A program made the translations under genes and the position numbers. From an uncultured Bacteroidales bacterium (GTDB lineage: Bacteria; Bacteroidota; Bacteroidia; Bacteroidales; WCHB1-69), in the NCBI GenBank assembly GCA_934699095.1, contig CAKUVI010000009.1, positions 40,179 through 104,178 on the forward strand: 64,000 nucleotides of DNA, given 5' to 3'. Of the stretch, positions 36,622-44,124 are shown piece by piece (position 1 is the first letter of the stretch; the number at the start of each line of letters is the position of its first letter). The notes under the pieces are model-generated. The model was not told the origin of the DNA and searched no databases. It saw only the letters and a list, made by a program, of their open reading frames with translations.

Positions 36622-38076
36622 ATGAACAAAGACTTATTGAATCTGTATCCCAAAGACTTATGGGAAAATTTCGGACACATCTGCGATGCTCCACATCCGT
36701 CAAAACACGAAGAAGCCGTAGTTGCATGGCTCAAATCATGGGGTGAAGCTCACAAAATAAAAGTTGAACAAGATGAGACCAGCAACGTGTTGTTCACCAT
36801 ACCGGCAACTCCAGGCATGGAGAACCGTACTCCTGTCATTTTGCAGGCGCACTGCGACATGGTGCCGCAAGCCGACAGCGACAGCAACCACAATTTCCTC
36901 ACCGACCCGATAGAAACCATCATCGATAACGGTTGGGTGCGTGCCAACAAGACCACTCTCGGTGCTGACGACGGCATAGGCGTGGCAGCAGCCCTCGCAG
37001 CAGCCACAGATCCTAAATGCCAGCACGGACCGCTCGAAGTGCTCGTGACCATCGACGAGGAGACTGGCATGACCGGCGCTTTCGGATTGAAGGAAGGTTT
37101 TGTGAAAGGTAAGATTCTCATCAACCTTGACTCTGAAACAGAAGGCGAGCTCTACGTTGGTTGCGCCGGTGGTTTGGATGCGAACTTCCACCGCACCTAC
37201 ACCACAATTGCAACTCCGGCAAACTCAAAGGGTTACAAGCTCTTCATCACAGGTCTCCACGGCGGCCACTCTGGAATGGACATCAACCTCGGCAGAGCTA
37301 ATGCAAACAAGATTGCCACTCGCTTCCTCATCAAGGCCATCCGCAACTTCAACGCCTGCCTTGCTTGTGTTAATGGTGGTGGCTTGCGCAACGCAATACC
37401 TCGCGAAGCAACAGCTATTCTCGCTGTTCCAGCCGACAAAGCTGCTGATTTCGAAGCTTTTGCAAAAGAATTTGAATGCATCGTAAAGAAAGAATTCGCC
37501 CTTACCGAAGAGTCCCTCTCACTCACAGTGACTCCAACCGACACCCCGGCGAAGGTTATCGAGACAAAAGCCCAGAACCAGTTCCTGAACATGATCTTCG
37601 CCATCCCTAACGGCGTTCAGAGAATGAGCGATTCCATGGAGAATCTGGTTGAAACTTCCAACAACTTGGCAAACTTCATCGCAGAAGACGGACAGATGTC
37701 TGCCAAATGTCTGCTCAGAAGTAGCGTTAACAGCGCAAAAGAAGCCCTCGGCGACAAGATGGTTGCAATCGCTGAATTGGCAGACTGCAACATCGAGCTC
37801 ACCGGTGCTTATCCTGGCTGGAACCCGAACATGCAGTCACCCATCATGAACACCTGCATGAAAGTTTACAAAGAAAAATTCGGCAACGAGCCAAAGGTAA
37901 TGGCTATTCACGCCGGTTTGGAATGCGGACTCTTCGGCGTCTGCTACCCTGACTGGGACATGGTTTCATTCGGACCTACAATCCAGCACCCGCACTCACC
38001 TGTTGAACGCGTAAACATAGAGAGCGTTGGCAAATTCTACGATTTCCTCGTTGAAGTATTGAAAAACGTAAAATAA
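36622..38076 (+). CDS. pepD: Aminoacyl-histidine dipeptidase (PepD, M20 family)
   Basis: 484 residues. Cytosolic di-zinc dipeptidase cleaving Xaa-His and other dipeptides. Metal-site motifs: LQAHCDMVPQ (first His/Asp), GADDGIGVAAA (bridging Asp), IDEETGMTGAFGL (catalytic Glu and ligand), NLDSE and QHPHSPVERV (C-terminal His). The lid domain HGGHSGMDINLGRANANK is intact. There is no signal peptide. It precedes the carbamoyltransferase gene by 40 bases, with no promoter-like box between. Confidence 0.93.
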   Translation: MNKDLLNLYPKDLWENFGHICDAPHPSKHEEAVVAWLKSWGEAHKIKVEQDETSNVLFTIPATPGMENRTPVILQAHCDMVPQADSDSNHNFLTDPIETIIDNGWVRANKTTLGADDGIGVAAALAAATDPKCQHGPLEVLVTIDEETGMTGAFGLKEGFVKGKILINLDSETEGELYVGCAGGLDANFHRTYTTIATPANSKGYKLFITGLHGGHSGMDINLGRANANKIATRFLIKAIRNFNACLACVNGGGLRNAIPREATAILAVPADKAADFEAFAKEFECIVKKEFALTEESLSLTVTPTDTPAKVIETKAQNQFLNMIFAIPNGVQRMSDSMENLVETSNNLANFIAEDGQMSAKCLLRSSVNSAKEALGDKMVAIAELADCNIELTGAYPGWNPNMQSPIMNTCMKVYKEKFGNEPKVMAIHAGLECGLFGVCYPDWDMVSFGPTIQHPHSPVERVNIESVGKFYDFLVEVLKNVK

Positions 38077-38116
38077 TCCAAAATAAGATAATTTATCATT
38101 TTTAACAACAAACCTT

Positions 38117-39118
38117 ATGGCATTTAATTTAAGAAACAGAAACTTTTTGAAATTGTTGGACTTCACTCCAGCTGAAATTCAATTCATGCTTGACTTAGCA
38201 CGCGACCTCAAACGCGCCAAATACACCGGCACTGAGCAACCGCGTCTGAAAGGCAAGAACATAGCCCTTATTTTCGAAAAGACCTCCACCCGCACACGCT
38301 GCGCTTTCGAAGTTGCCGCTCACGACCAAGGTGCACACGTGACATACCTCGGACCTACCGGTTCTCAGATCGGTGTTAAAGAATCAATGAAAGACACCGC
38401 TCGCGTGCTCGGCCGCATGTACGACGGTATCGAATATCGTGGCTTCAAACAGACCACCGTTGAAGAACTCGCAGAATATGCAGGTGTTCCAGTATGGAAC
38501 GGCCTTACCAACGAGTTCCACCCGACCCAGATTCTCGCCGACTTCCTCACAATGAGCGAACACGTTGACAAACCTCTCAACCAGGTTACATACGCTTATC
38601 TCGGAGACGCCCGCTTCAACATGGGTAACTCTTTGATGGTGGGCGGTGCCAAAATGGGCATGGACGTTCGTATCGTCGCTCCGAAGGCTCTCCAACCAGA
38701 CAAAGCCCTCATCAAAAAATGTCAGGAGATCGCCAAAGAAACCGGCGCAAAAGTAACCGTTACAGATGACGTCAAGAAAGGCGTTAAAGGCTGCGACTTC
38801 CTCTACACAGACGTATGGGTATCAATGGGCGAACCCGTTGAAGTTTGGGAAGAACGTATCAAACTGCTCAAACCTTACCAGGTAAACAAGGAAATGATGG
38901 CTCTCACAGGCAATCCAAAATGCAAATTCATGCACTGCCTCCCAGCCTATCACAACCTCGAAACCCAAGTCGGCCGCGATGTAAACAAACAATTCGGCCT
39001 CGACGGCATCGAAGTTACTGAAGAAGTTTTCGAATCAGAGAACTCAATCGTATTCGACGAAGCCGAAAACCGCATGCACACCATCAAAGCTGTGATGGTT
39101 GCTACTTTGGGCGACTAA
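38117..39118 (+). CDS. argF: Ornithine carbamoyltransferase
   Basis: 333 residues. Makes citrulline from ornithine and carbamoyl phosphate. Motifs: EKTSTRTRCAFEVAA (carbamoyl-phosphate site), NEFHPTQILADF, VWVSMGEP region and MHCLPAYHN (ornithine-site HCLP). The sequence type (LRNRNFLKLLDFT) resembles the ArgF/ArcB group, so an anabolic or catabolic direction cannot be decided; no other arg or arc gene is nearby. It is followed by a strong terminator and so ends the pepD transcript. Confidence 0.93.
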   Translation: MAFNLRNRNFLKLLDFTPAEIQFMLDLARDLKRAKYTGTEQPRLKGKNIALIFEKTSTRTRCAFEVAAHDQGAHVTYLGPTGSQIGVKESMKDTARVLGRMYDGIEYRGFKQTTVEELAEYAGVPVWNGLTNEFHPTQILADFLTMSEHVDKPLNQVTYAYLGDARFNMGNSLMVGGAKMGMDVRIVAPKALQPDKALIKKCQEIAKETGAKVTVTDDVKKGVKGCDFLYTDVWVSMGEPVEVWEERIKLLKPYQVNKEMMALTGNPKCKFMHCLPAYHNLETQVGRDVNKQFGLDGIEVTEEVFESENSIVFDEAENRMHTIKAVMVATLGD

Positions 39119-39138
39119 TAAAAAACATACATTTTTGG

Positions 39139-39170
39139 AAAAGTCCGCAAGCTTTGCGGACTTTTTTTTT
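39139..39170 (+). terminator. Strong intrinsic terminator after argF
   Basis: 12-bp perfect stem AAAAGTCCGCAA / TTGCGGACTTTT with a 3-base loop and a run of 9 T. It lies 20 bases after the argF stop. Confidence 0.9.
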
Positions 39171-39272
39171 AACAATATTGGAACAACCGCGTCCCTGCGG
39201 TTGCTATTAACATCATCAATATTATTCTGGAAAACGTAGGTTTTTTATCAGACAATATTAAAAAAAGCGTAA

Positions 39273-40744
39273 GGGGACTTCTAATTATTTCTTCCTGATT
39301 AACAGCTTCTTATGAGCAAAAATCCGAAAAAAAACACACGCGGAATTTCCGTTTTGGCCACACGGCCGTCTCTGAACTTTTTACACTGAAAACTTCCCTC
39401 AACCCATTGTCGTTCAAGGATTTATTCGTATATTTGCGGCAAATCATAATGGACAATGAAAGAGACCAGACCGACATACAAGAAGCAGGGCAGCATCGGA
39501 CTTTTCGACAGCGAAGAGACGATGGACCGGCTCAACAACTTGGGCAATCCCTTAGCCAAACTCCAGGAATCTGTTGATTTCGAGATGTTCAGAGAGACTT
39601 TGGAGAAAGGCTTCCACAAGGAGAAGTTCACCAATGTGGGCGCGAAACCGTACGACTACGTGCTGATGTTCAAGATCGTGGTGCTGCAGCGGATGAACCA
39701 TCTCAGTGACGCGCAGACGGAATACCAGATCCGCGACAGGCTCTCGTTCCGCGACTTCCTCGGCCTGGCCAGCGGCGACAAGGTGCCCGACGGGAAAACG
39801 ACATGGGCTTTCAAGGAGGAATTAACAAAGAAAGGTCTTTTTGGGCAATTGTTCAATGAATTCTACGCTTTCCTGGAGGAGAACAACCTGATCTTGCATG
39901 AGGGCACCATGATAGACGGGAGCTTCGTGGAGGCACCGCGCCAGCACAACACCCGCGAGGAGAACAGACTAATCAAGGAAGACAGGGGCGGCGAGTTGTG
40001 GAATCCCGAAAAGGGCAACACCGAGGAGGAGAAGAGGCGCAAAGCCAACAAGAAAAGGCAGAAAGACATAGATGCCCGATGGGTGAAGAAGGGCGGGGAG
40101 AAACATTACGGCTACAAAAACCACGCGAAAGTGGACAAGGGAAGCAAGTTCATCAAGAAAGGGGTGACCACCAATGCGTCCGTCCATGATTCCAAACCGG
40201 TGAAAGAGCTTGTGGATGAGAATGACAGGGGGTGAGGATTTGTTCGCTGACAGTGCCTACATCGGCAAAGAGGTGAAAAGGGTGATGCGGAAGTTCGGGA
40301 TGAAGGACAAGGTGATCAAGCGGAACACCAGAGGCAAGAAAATCAGCAAATGGCAGGAGACCATCAACAGGAAGAACTCGAAGCTGCGCGTGAGGGTGGA
40401 ACATGTGTTCGGGTACATGGAAGAGTGCCTTCACGGAATGTCCAGCCGTGTGGTCGGCTTTGCGCGGAACGCGGCCTACAACACCCTGACAAACCTGGTC
40501 TACAACCTGTGCCGGTACGGGCAAGTAATGCGTCTTAGAATGAATTAACTAACTAAAAATCAAATATTTAAATCAACAACAACAAAAAAAAAAAAATATC
40601 AACAAGCTGCAACCTTTTGGACTTTTTGTGTCCTATGAATAGATGAAAGAATTAATTTTGCAGCGTTGTTTGCTTATCTTGATGTTTAACGGAATTCGCA
40701 CCAAGGTCGGCGGCAACGCGAAGAAGTAAAAAATAGAAGTCCCC
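39273..40744 (+). mobile_element. Complete IS5-type insertion sequence (1,472 bp)
   Basis: Terminal inverted repeats GGGGACTTCTA at both ends. A single transposase gene in two frames fills the middle; about 180 bases of left leader and about 195 bases of right non-coding end flank it. The right end holds an A13 run and a TAATTTTG box (40653-40660) pointing outward into the cargo, which could act as a weak outward promoter. A 4-base target duplication with a TA core (GTAA) agrees with the IS5 group. Confidence 0.8.
39456..40548 (+). pseudogene. IS5-family transposase, split by a +1 shift in a G5 run
   Basis: Frame one (39456-40235) gives 259 residues with the N-terminal DUF772-like domain and the first catalytic Asp in MIDGSFVEAP. 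Frame two resumes within the junction and runs to 40548, with the second Asp in LFADSAYIGKE and the catalytic Glu in RVRVEHVFGYM. The frames meet at GACAGGGGGTGAG (G5 at 40228-40232); removing one G restores an uninterrupted protein of about 363 residues with all three DDE residues. A base-call error, a true inactivating mutation or programmed frameshifting would all look like this. Homopolymer slippage is the simplest reading. Confidence 0.85.
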
Positions 40745-40794
40745 TGTAGTTTTTCATCCCCCTTTGTAGTCAAAAGGAAAACAATGTCTGAAAG

Positions 40795-41289
40795 ATGAAG
40801 CAGAAAAAAGACAAAGAACAGAAAGAACGCGACTTCGAGCGGTTAATGCAGGAGCAGCGGCAGACCATCTACTCTGTGTGCTACCTCTTCGCTAACGACC
40901 GGCAAGAAGCGGACGACCTCGCCCAAGAGGTGCTGATACGCCTCTGGCAGGGCATCGACAGTTTCGAAGGGCGCAGCTCGGCCAAAACGTGGGTCTATCG
41001 CGTGGCGCTGAACACCTGCGTGACCTTCGACAAGCGCAACCGCCGCCGTCCCGACTGCATGCCCTTGGAAATGGACATCGACCTTTTCGCCGCCGAGGAG
41101 GCCTGTCCGGCGGCAAGCCGACTGCACAAGCGCATCGCACGGCTGCATCCCTTCGACCGCGCACTGATTCTGCTTTGGCTCGAAGACCTGCCCTACGACG
41201 AGATTGCCGCCATCCTCGGCATCACCGTCGATAACGTCAGCGTGCGCCTGGTGCGCATACGCGAGAAACTCAAATCATTCACCGATTAA
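40795..41289 (+). CDS. ECF-type RNA polymerase sigma factor
   Basis: 164 residues. Sigma-70 region 2 spans about 25-85 (YSVCYLFANDRQEADDLAQEVLIRLW, SSAKTWVYRVALNTC) and region 4 about 110-160 (LPYDEIAAILGITVDNVSVRLVRIREKL), with no region 3, so it is an extracytoplasmic-function sigma factor. It starts 50 bases beyond the right end of the complete IS. It is visibly richer in G+C and in codons such as CGC, CTG and GCC than the flanking peptidase genes, a sign of transfer. Followed after 14 bases by a membrane-protein gene that may encode its regulator. Target promoters are unknown. Confidence 0.9.
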   Translation: MKQKKDKEQKERDFERLMQEQRQTIYSVCYLFANDRQEADDLAQEVLIRLWQGIDSFEGRSSAKTWVYRVALNTCVTFDKRNRRRPDCMPLEMDIDLFAAEEACPAASRLHKRIARLHPFDRALILLWLEDLPYDEIAAILGITVDNVSVRLVRIREKLKSFTD

Positions 41290-41303
41290 ACCTCAAGACA
41301 ATT

Positions 41304-41870
41304 ATGGAACAATTTGAAGATATGAAATATGAGCTGCAGCAGGAGTTACAAGACCTGCAGCAGAATGTGGAGCAGCACAGCAGCTTCAACAATGACGCAT
41401 GGCGGGAGACGGTGAAACAGCACAGCAATGAGCTCTACTGGCTAAACGCTTTTCTCGCAGGAGCGACAGTAGTCATCATGATTGCCGCAACCATCGCCTT
41501 CGCCCTCATCAAGTGGCCTTGGTGGCTCATCCTCTTGTTCGATCTTTACTTTGGTTGGATAGCGGTTGACAGCCTTTTCGCCATAATTGGTCTCCGGAAG
41601 GCCAACGAGCAGAGCCGTGAAGGTCTCCTCTCGCTGCGGGAAAGTTTAAAGACCTACTCGAAGCGCAAACGCACCATCATCCGAATTATCGGAATCATTT
41701 TGTTTCTAGTACTTGAAGTTTTCCTCTTTTTTTACGATCGCATTGCCTTCTTCTCCATGATTATTTGGGGCAGCTTCTTTAATGGCCCCTTTGGTCGCAA
41801 AAGAACCCGGGAGGTGACGAATCGTTACGACGAGCTTAACGAGGAAATCGACGAGCTACTGAAAGAATAA
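41304..41870 (+). CDS. Membrane protein paired with the ECF sigma factor (possible anti-sigma)
   Basis: 188 residues. A Gln/Glu-rich N-terminal cytosolic segment (about 1-50, heptad-like ELQQELQDLQQNVEQHS) precedes four hydrophobic stretches: about 50-68 (AFLAGATVVIMIAATIAFAL), 71-92 (WWLILLFDLYFGWIAVDSLF), 128-143 (IRIIGIILFLVLEVFL) and 146-160. A charged tail ends DELNEEIDELLKE. It is 14 bases after the sigma gene, so they share a transcript. In Bacteroidota, ECF genes are often followed by a membrane protein that holds the sigma factor; this is the basis for the suggestion, and no anti-sigma domain was recognised. Confidence 0.7.
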   Translation: MEQFEDMKYELQQELQDLQQNVEQHSSFNNDAWRETVKQHSNELYWLNAFLAGATVVIMIAATIAFALIKWPWWLILLFDLYFGWIAVDSLFAIIGLRKANEQSREGLLSLRESLKTYSKRKRTIIRIIGIILFLVLEVFLFFYDRIAFFSMIIWGSFFNGPFGRKRTREVTNRYDELNEEIDELLKE

Positions 41871-41884
41871 AAACGCAATTACAG

Positions 41885-42452
41885 ACAAAAACCTCCACAA
41901 AAAGACTTCTGAAATCCCCATATTGGCCAAGTGGCCTTCTTTGAACTTTTTACGACGACAGTGCCTGCATCGTCAAAGGGGCGAAGAGGGTGATACGGAA
42001 GTTCGGGATGAAGGACAAGGTAATCAAGCGGAACACCAGAGGCAAGAAGATCAACAAATGGCAAGAGACCATCAACAGGAAGAACTCGAAGCTGCGCGTG
42101 AGGGTGGAACATGTGTTCGGATACATGGAAGAGTGCCTTCATGGAATGTCCAGCCGAGTGGTCGGCTTTGCACGGAACGCGGCCTACAACACCCTGACAA
42201 ACCTGGTCTACAACCTGTGCCGGTACGGGCAAGTAATGCGTCTTAGAATGAATTAACTAACTAAAAATCAAATATTTAAATCAACAACAACAAAAAAAAA
42301 AAAATATCAACAAGCTGCAACCTTTTGGACTTTTTGTGTCCTATGAATAGATGAAAGAATTAATTTTGCAGCGTTGTTTGCTTATCTTGATGTTTAACGG
42401 AATTCGCACCAAGGTCGGCGGCAACGCGAAGAAGTAAAAAATAGAAGTCCCC
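41885..42452 (+). mobile_element. Left-truncated, internally deleted copy of the IS
   Basis: From about 41885 the sequence aligns with the left leader of the complete IS (shared TTGGCCA and TTTGAACTTTTTAC blocks, clearly diverged). It then jumps at about 41945 to the last third of the transposase gene and continues to the IS right end. From about 42000 it is nearly identical to 40310-40744. The left inverted repeat is missing, so it cannot move by itself. Confidence 0.8.
41949..42256 (+). pseudogene. 3' remnant of the IS5-type transposase
   Basis: About 102 codons matching the C-terminal part of the neighbouring transposase (DSACIVKGAKRV to GQVMRLRMN), including the catalytic Glu but missing the first catalytic Asp and the N-terminal domain. 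Several substitutions near the deletion point (DSAY to DSAC, IGKEVK to IVKGAK) give way to near-identity downstream. Confidence 0.85.
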
Positions 42453-42453
42453 G

Positions 42454-42461
42454 TAACTTTG
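42454..42461 (+). promoter_or_regulatory. -7 element of the M6 peptidase gene, abutting the mobile unit (TAACTTTG)
   Basis: Matches TAnnTTTG followed by GC. Its first three bases (TAA) belong to the GTAA target duplication, so the mobile unit is inserted exactly at the upstream edge of this -7 box and has displaced the original -33 region by about 3.2 kb. Confidence 0.55.
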
Positions 42462-42489
42462 CGGTTTCATAGAGTTCATCAACATAAAT

Positions 42490-44094
42490 ATGGAAAAAAC
42501 ACTGTTCACAATAGTCATTGCAATGATCATCGCGTGTGCGAACGCAACTGCCGTCGACACCTTCAGCAGCCACAAACCGCCGCGCCCGCCGCGCACAAAA
42601 TCCAATGCACCCCGCTTTGAAAGACAGCGCGACGAACACACCCTCCTCACCAACCTGGTGGTTTTCATCCGTTTCGCCGACGATGAGGAGATAACTAAAT
42701 CATTTGACGAGGTGAACCAGATGTTCAACGACAGCACACCTGATGCTTCATCTGTGTGGAACTACTTCAACTCGATGACTTACAGCAAGATAAACTACCG
42801 ATCAGTCTATACCAACAACATCACTGGTTCTGCGATAGTCTCTTACCAGGACTCGCACCCGCGTGCGTATTATGAACCATACAGCCCTTCGAACCCGATA
42901 GGCTACGAGCCATTCCCCGTTGACGCAGTCTGTCCTCGCGAGATGCACCTCATAGCTGAAGTGCTTCACTATATCGACTCCATGAATTTAGTGGACGAAG
43001 ACATCAACCTTGACGGAAACAATGACGGATACATCGACAATATCAGCTTTATCCTGAAGGGCACCGTTGGCAACTGGGCCGACCTGCTGTGGCCTCACAT
43101 GGAGTTTTTCCACAACGACCAAGCCGACGTGCCCTACACCGTCACAGTTAACGGGAAAACACCAAACGCGTACAATTTCGAATTCGAAAACTCCGGATAC
43201 TATTTCTCGGCCAACGTCTTCTCTCATGAAATGGGACACTCCTTGGGTCTTCCAGATTTCTACCATTACACCAACTACTCCAACGTGGCTCCTGTCGGGA
43301 TTTGGGACCAGATGGCTCAGAACAACATGCAGCAGGTGTCAACAATACTGAAATACAAATTCCTGAACTTGATTGACGAGCCAGTGCAAATCACCGAGGA
43401 TGGAACATACACCCTGCTCAGCAACGCATCTTCCAGCACTCAAAACTGCTATTACATCAAATCCGCCATCGACAGCACACAATGGTACACATTCGAATTC
43501 CGCAACCCTTACGATTTCATGGAAGATGTACCTGGCAAGGGACTGATAATCGGCAGATGGGTTGACACAATGGATGTGAACGACATGTACGAATCGGGCA
43601 ACGGCTTTTTCGACTTTCATAACAGGGCACACAGCTACTGGGTTTTCCGTCCAGGCAGCAACATCGACACTGTTGACGGACAAATATGGTACGCAGCATT
43701 CTCAAACGATGTGTTCTATGCAAGAACCTCGTTCGGTCCCTCTACTGACCCACATCCGTATCTCACTGACGGGACACCGGAGACAAGCTTTGAAATCACA
43801 AACATCACCGTGAACGGAAATTCACTCACCTTTGACGTGCACTTTTTCGATGTCGGCATAAAACCTTTGTCTGAAGAAAAACTTGAAATTTACCCAAATC
43901 CTGCACATAACATTCTTAATATCACAACTGATTCTGCCAAATCATACGAAATTTACGATATGATGGGCAAGATGATCATGTCAGGAAATGTTTCCGATTC
44001 TCAAATCAATGTGTCTTCAATTAGTGAAGGCCTTTATTTCATTAAAGTTTATACAGATAAAAAGTGCTTAACAGAAAAGTTTATCAAGAAATAA
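42490..44094 (+). CDS. M6-family metallopeptidase with T9SS type-A sorting domain
   Basis: 534 residues. Zinc peptidase of the immune-inhibitor-A/M6 kind. The N-terminal hydrophobic segment (about 1-20) is signal-like, but the mature end would be Thr-Ala-Val, without the Gln found on its neighbours. Catalytic motif HEMGHSLGLPD (about residue 250) matches HExxHxxGxPD, with a Met-turn candidate at WDQMAQ. The C-terminus (about 460-534) is a type-A sorting domain (LEIYPNPAHNILNI, ISEGLYFIKVYTDKKCLTEKFIKK), so the protein is exported by T9SS to the surface or medium. It is followed after 30 bases by the M16 gene. The mobile unit lies directly upstream of its -7 box, so its expression may be altered. 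Confidence 0.88.
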   Translation: MEKTLFTIVIAMIIACANATAVDTFSSHKPPRPPRTKSNAPRFERQRDEHTLLTNLVVFIRFADDEEITKSFDEVNQMFNDSTPDASSVWNYFNSMTYSKINYRSVYTNNITGSAIVSYQDSHPRAYYEPYSPSNPIGYEPFPVDAVCPREMHLIAEVLHYIDSMNLVDEDINLDGNNDGYIDNISFILKGTVGNWADLLWPHMEFFHNDQADVPYTVTVNGKTPNAYNFEFENSGYYFSANVFSHEMGHSLGLPDFYHYTNYSNVAPVGIWDQMAQNNMQQVSTILKYKFLNLIDEPVQITEDGTYTLLSNASSSTQNCYYIKSAIDSTQWYTFEFRNPYDFMEDVPGKGLIIGRWVDTMDVNDMYESGNGFFDFHNRAHSYWVFRPGSNIDTVDGQIWYAAFSNDVFYARTSFGPSTDPHPYLTDGTPETSFEITNITVNGNSLTFDVHFFDVGIKPLSEEKLEIYPNPAHNILNITTDSAKSYEIYDMMGKMIMSGNVSDSQINVSSISEGLYFIKVYTDKKCLTEKFIKK

Positions 44095-44124
44095 ACAACT
44101 TATAATCAATAAAATATAATAATA

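Larger units (their letters stand above)
39273..42452 (+). mobile_element. IS-bracketed unit carrying an ECF sigma gene pair, with outer GTAA duplication
   Basis: The outer left end begins GGGGACTTCTA and the outer right end is its inverted copy, TAGAAGTCCCC. GTAA occurs at 39269-39272 and again at 42453-42456, directly outside. Inside are a complete IS (39273-40744), cargo with two genes (40745 to about 41880) and a defective IS copy (about 41885-42452). The bases around the inner right end of the complete IS do not form a duplication. So the unit as a whole, or one IS later expanded by recombination, accounts for the target duplication. The two IS right ends form a direct repeat of about 490 bases, almost identical, which could also excise the cargo. 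Confidence 0.75.

Noticed and set aside
39184..39203. Hairpin CAACCGC / GCGGTTG downstream of argF
   Set aside because: No T-tract follows and a strong terminator already lies just upstream; it may be a chance structure.
39273..40748. Simple IS insertion with its own target duplication around the complete copy
   Set aside because: The bases after 40744 (TGTA) do not match the GTAA on the left; the match is found only after the second, truncated copy.
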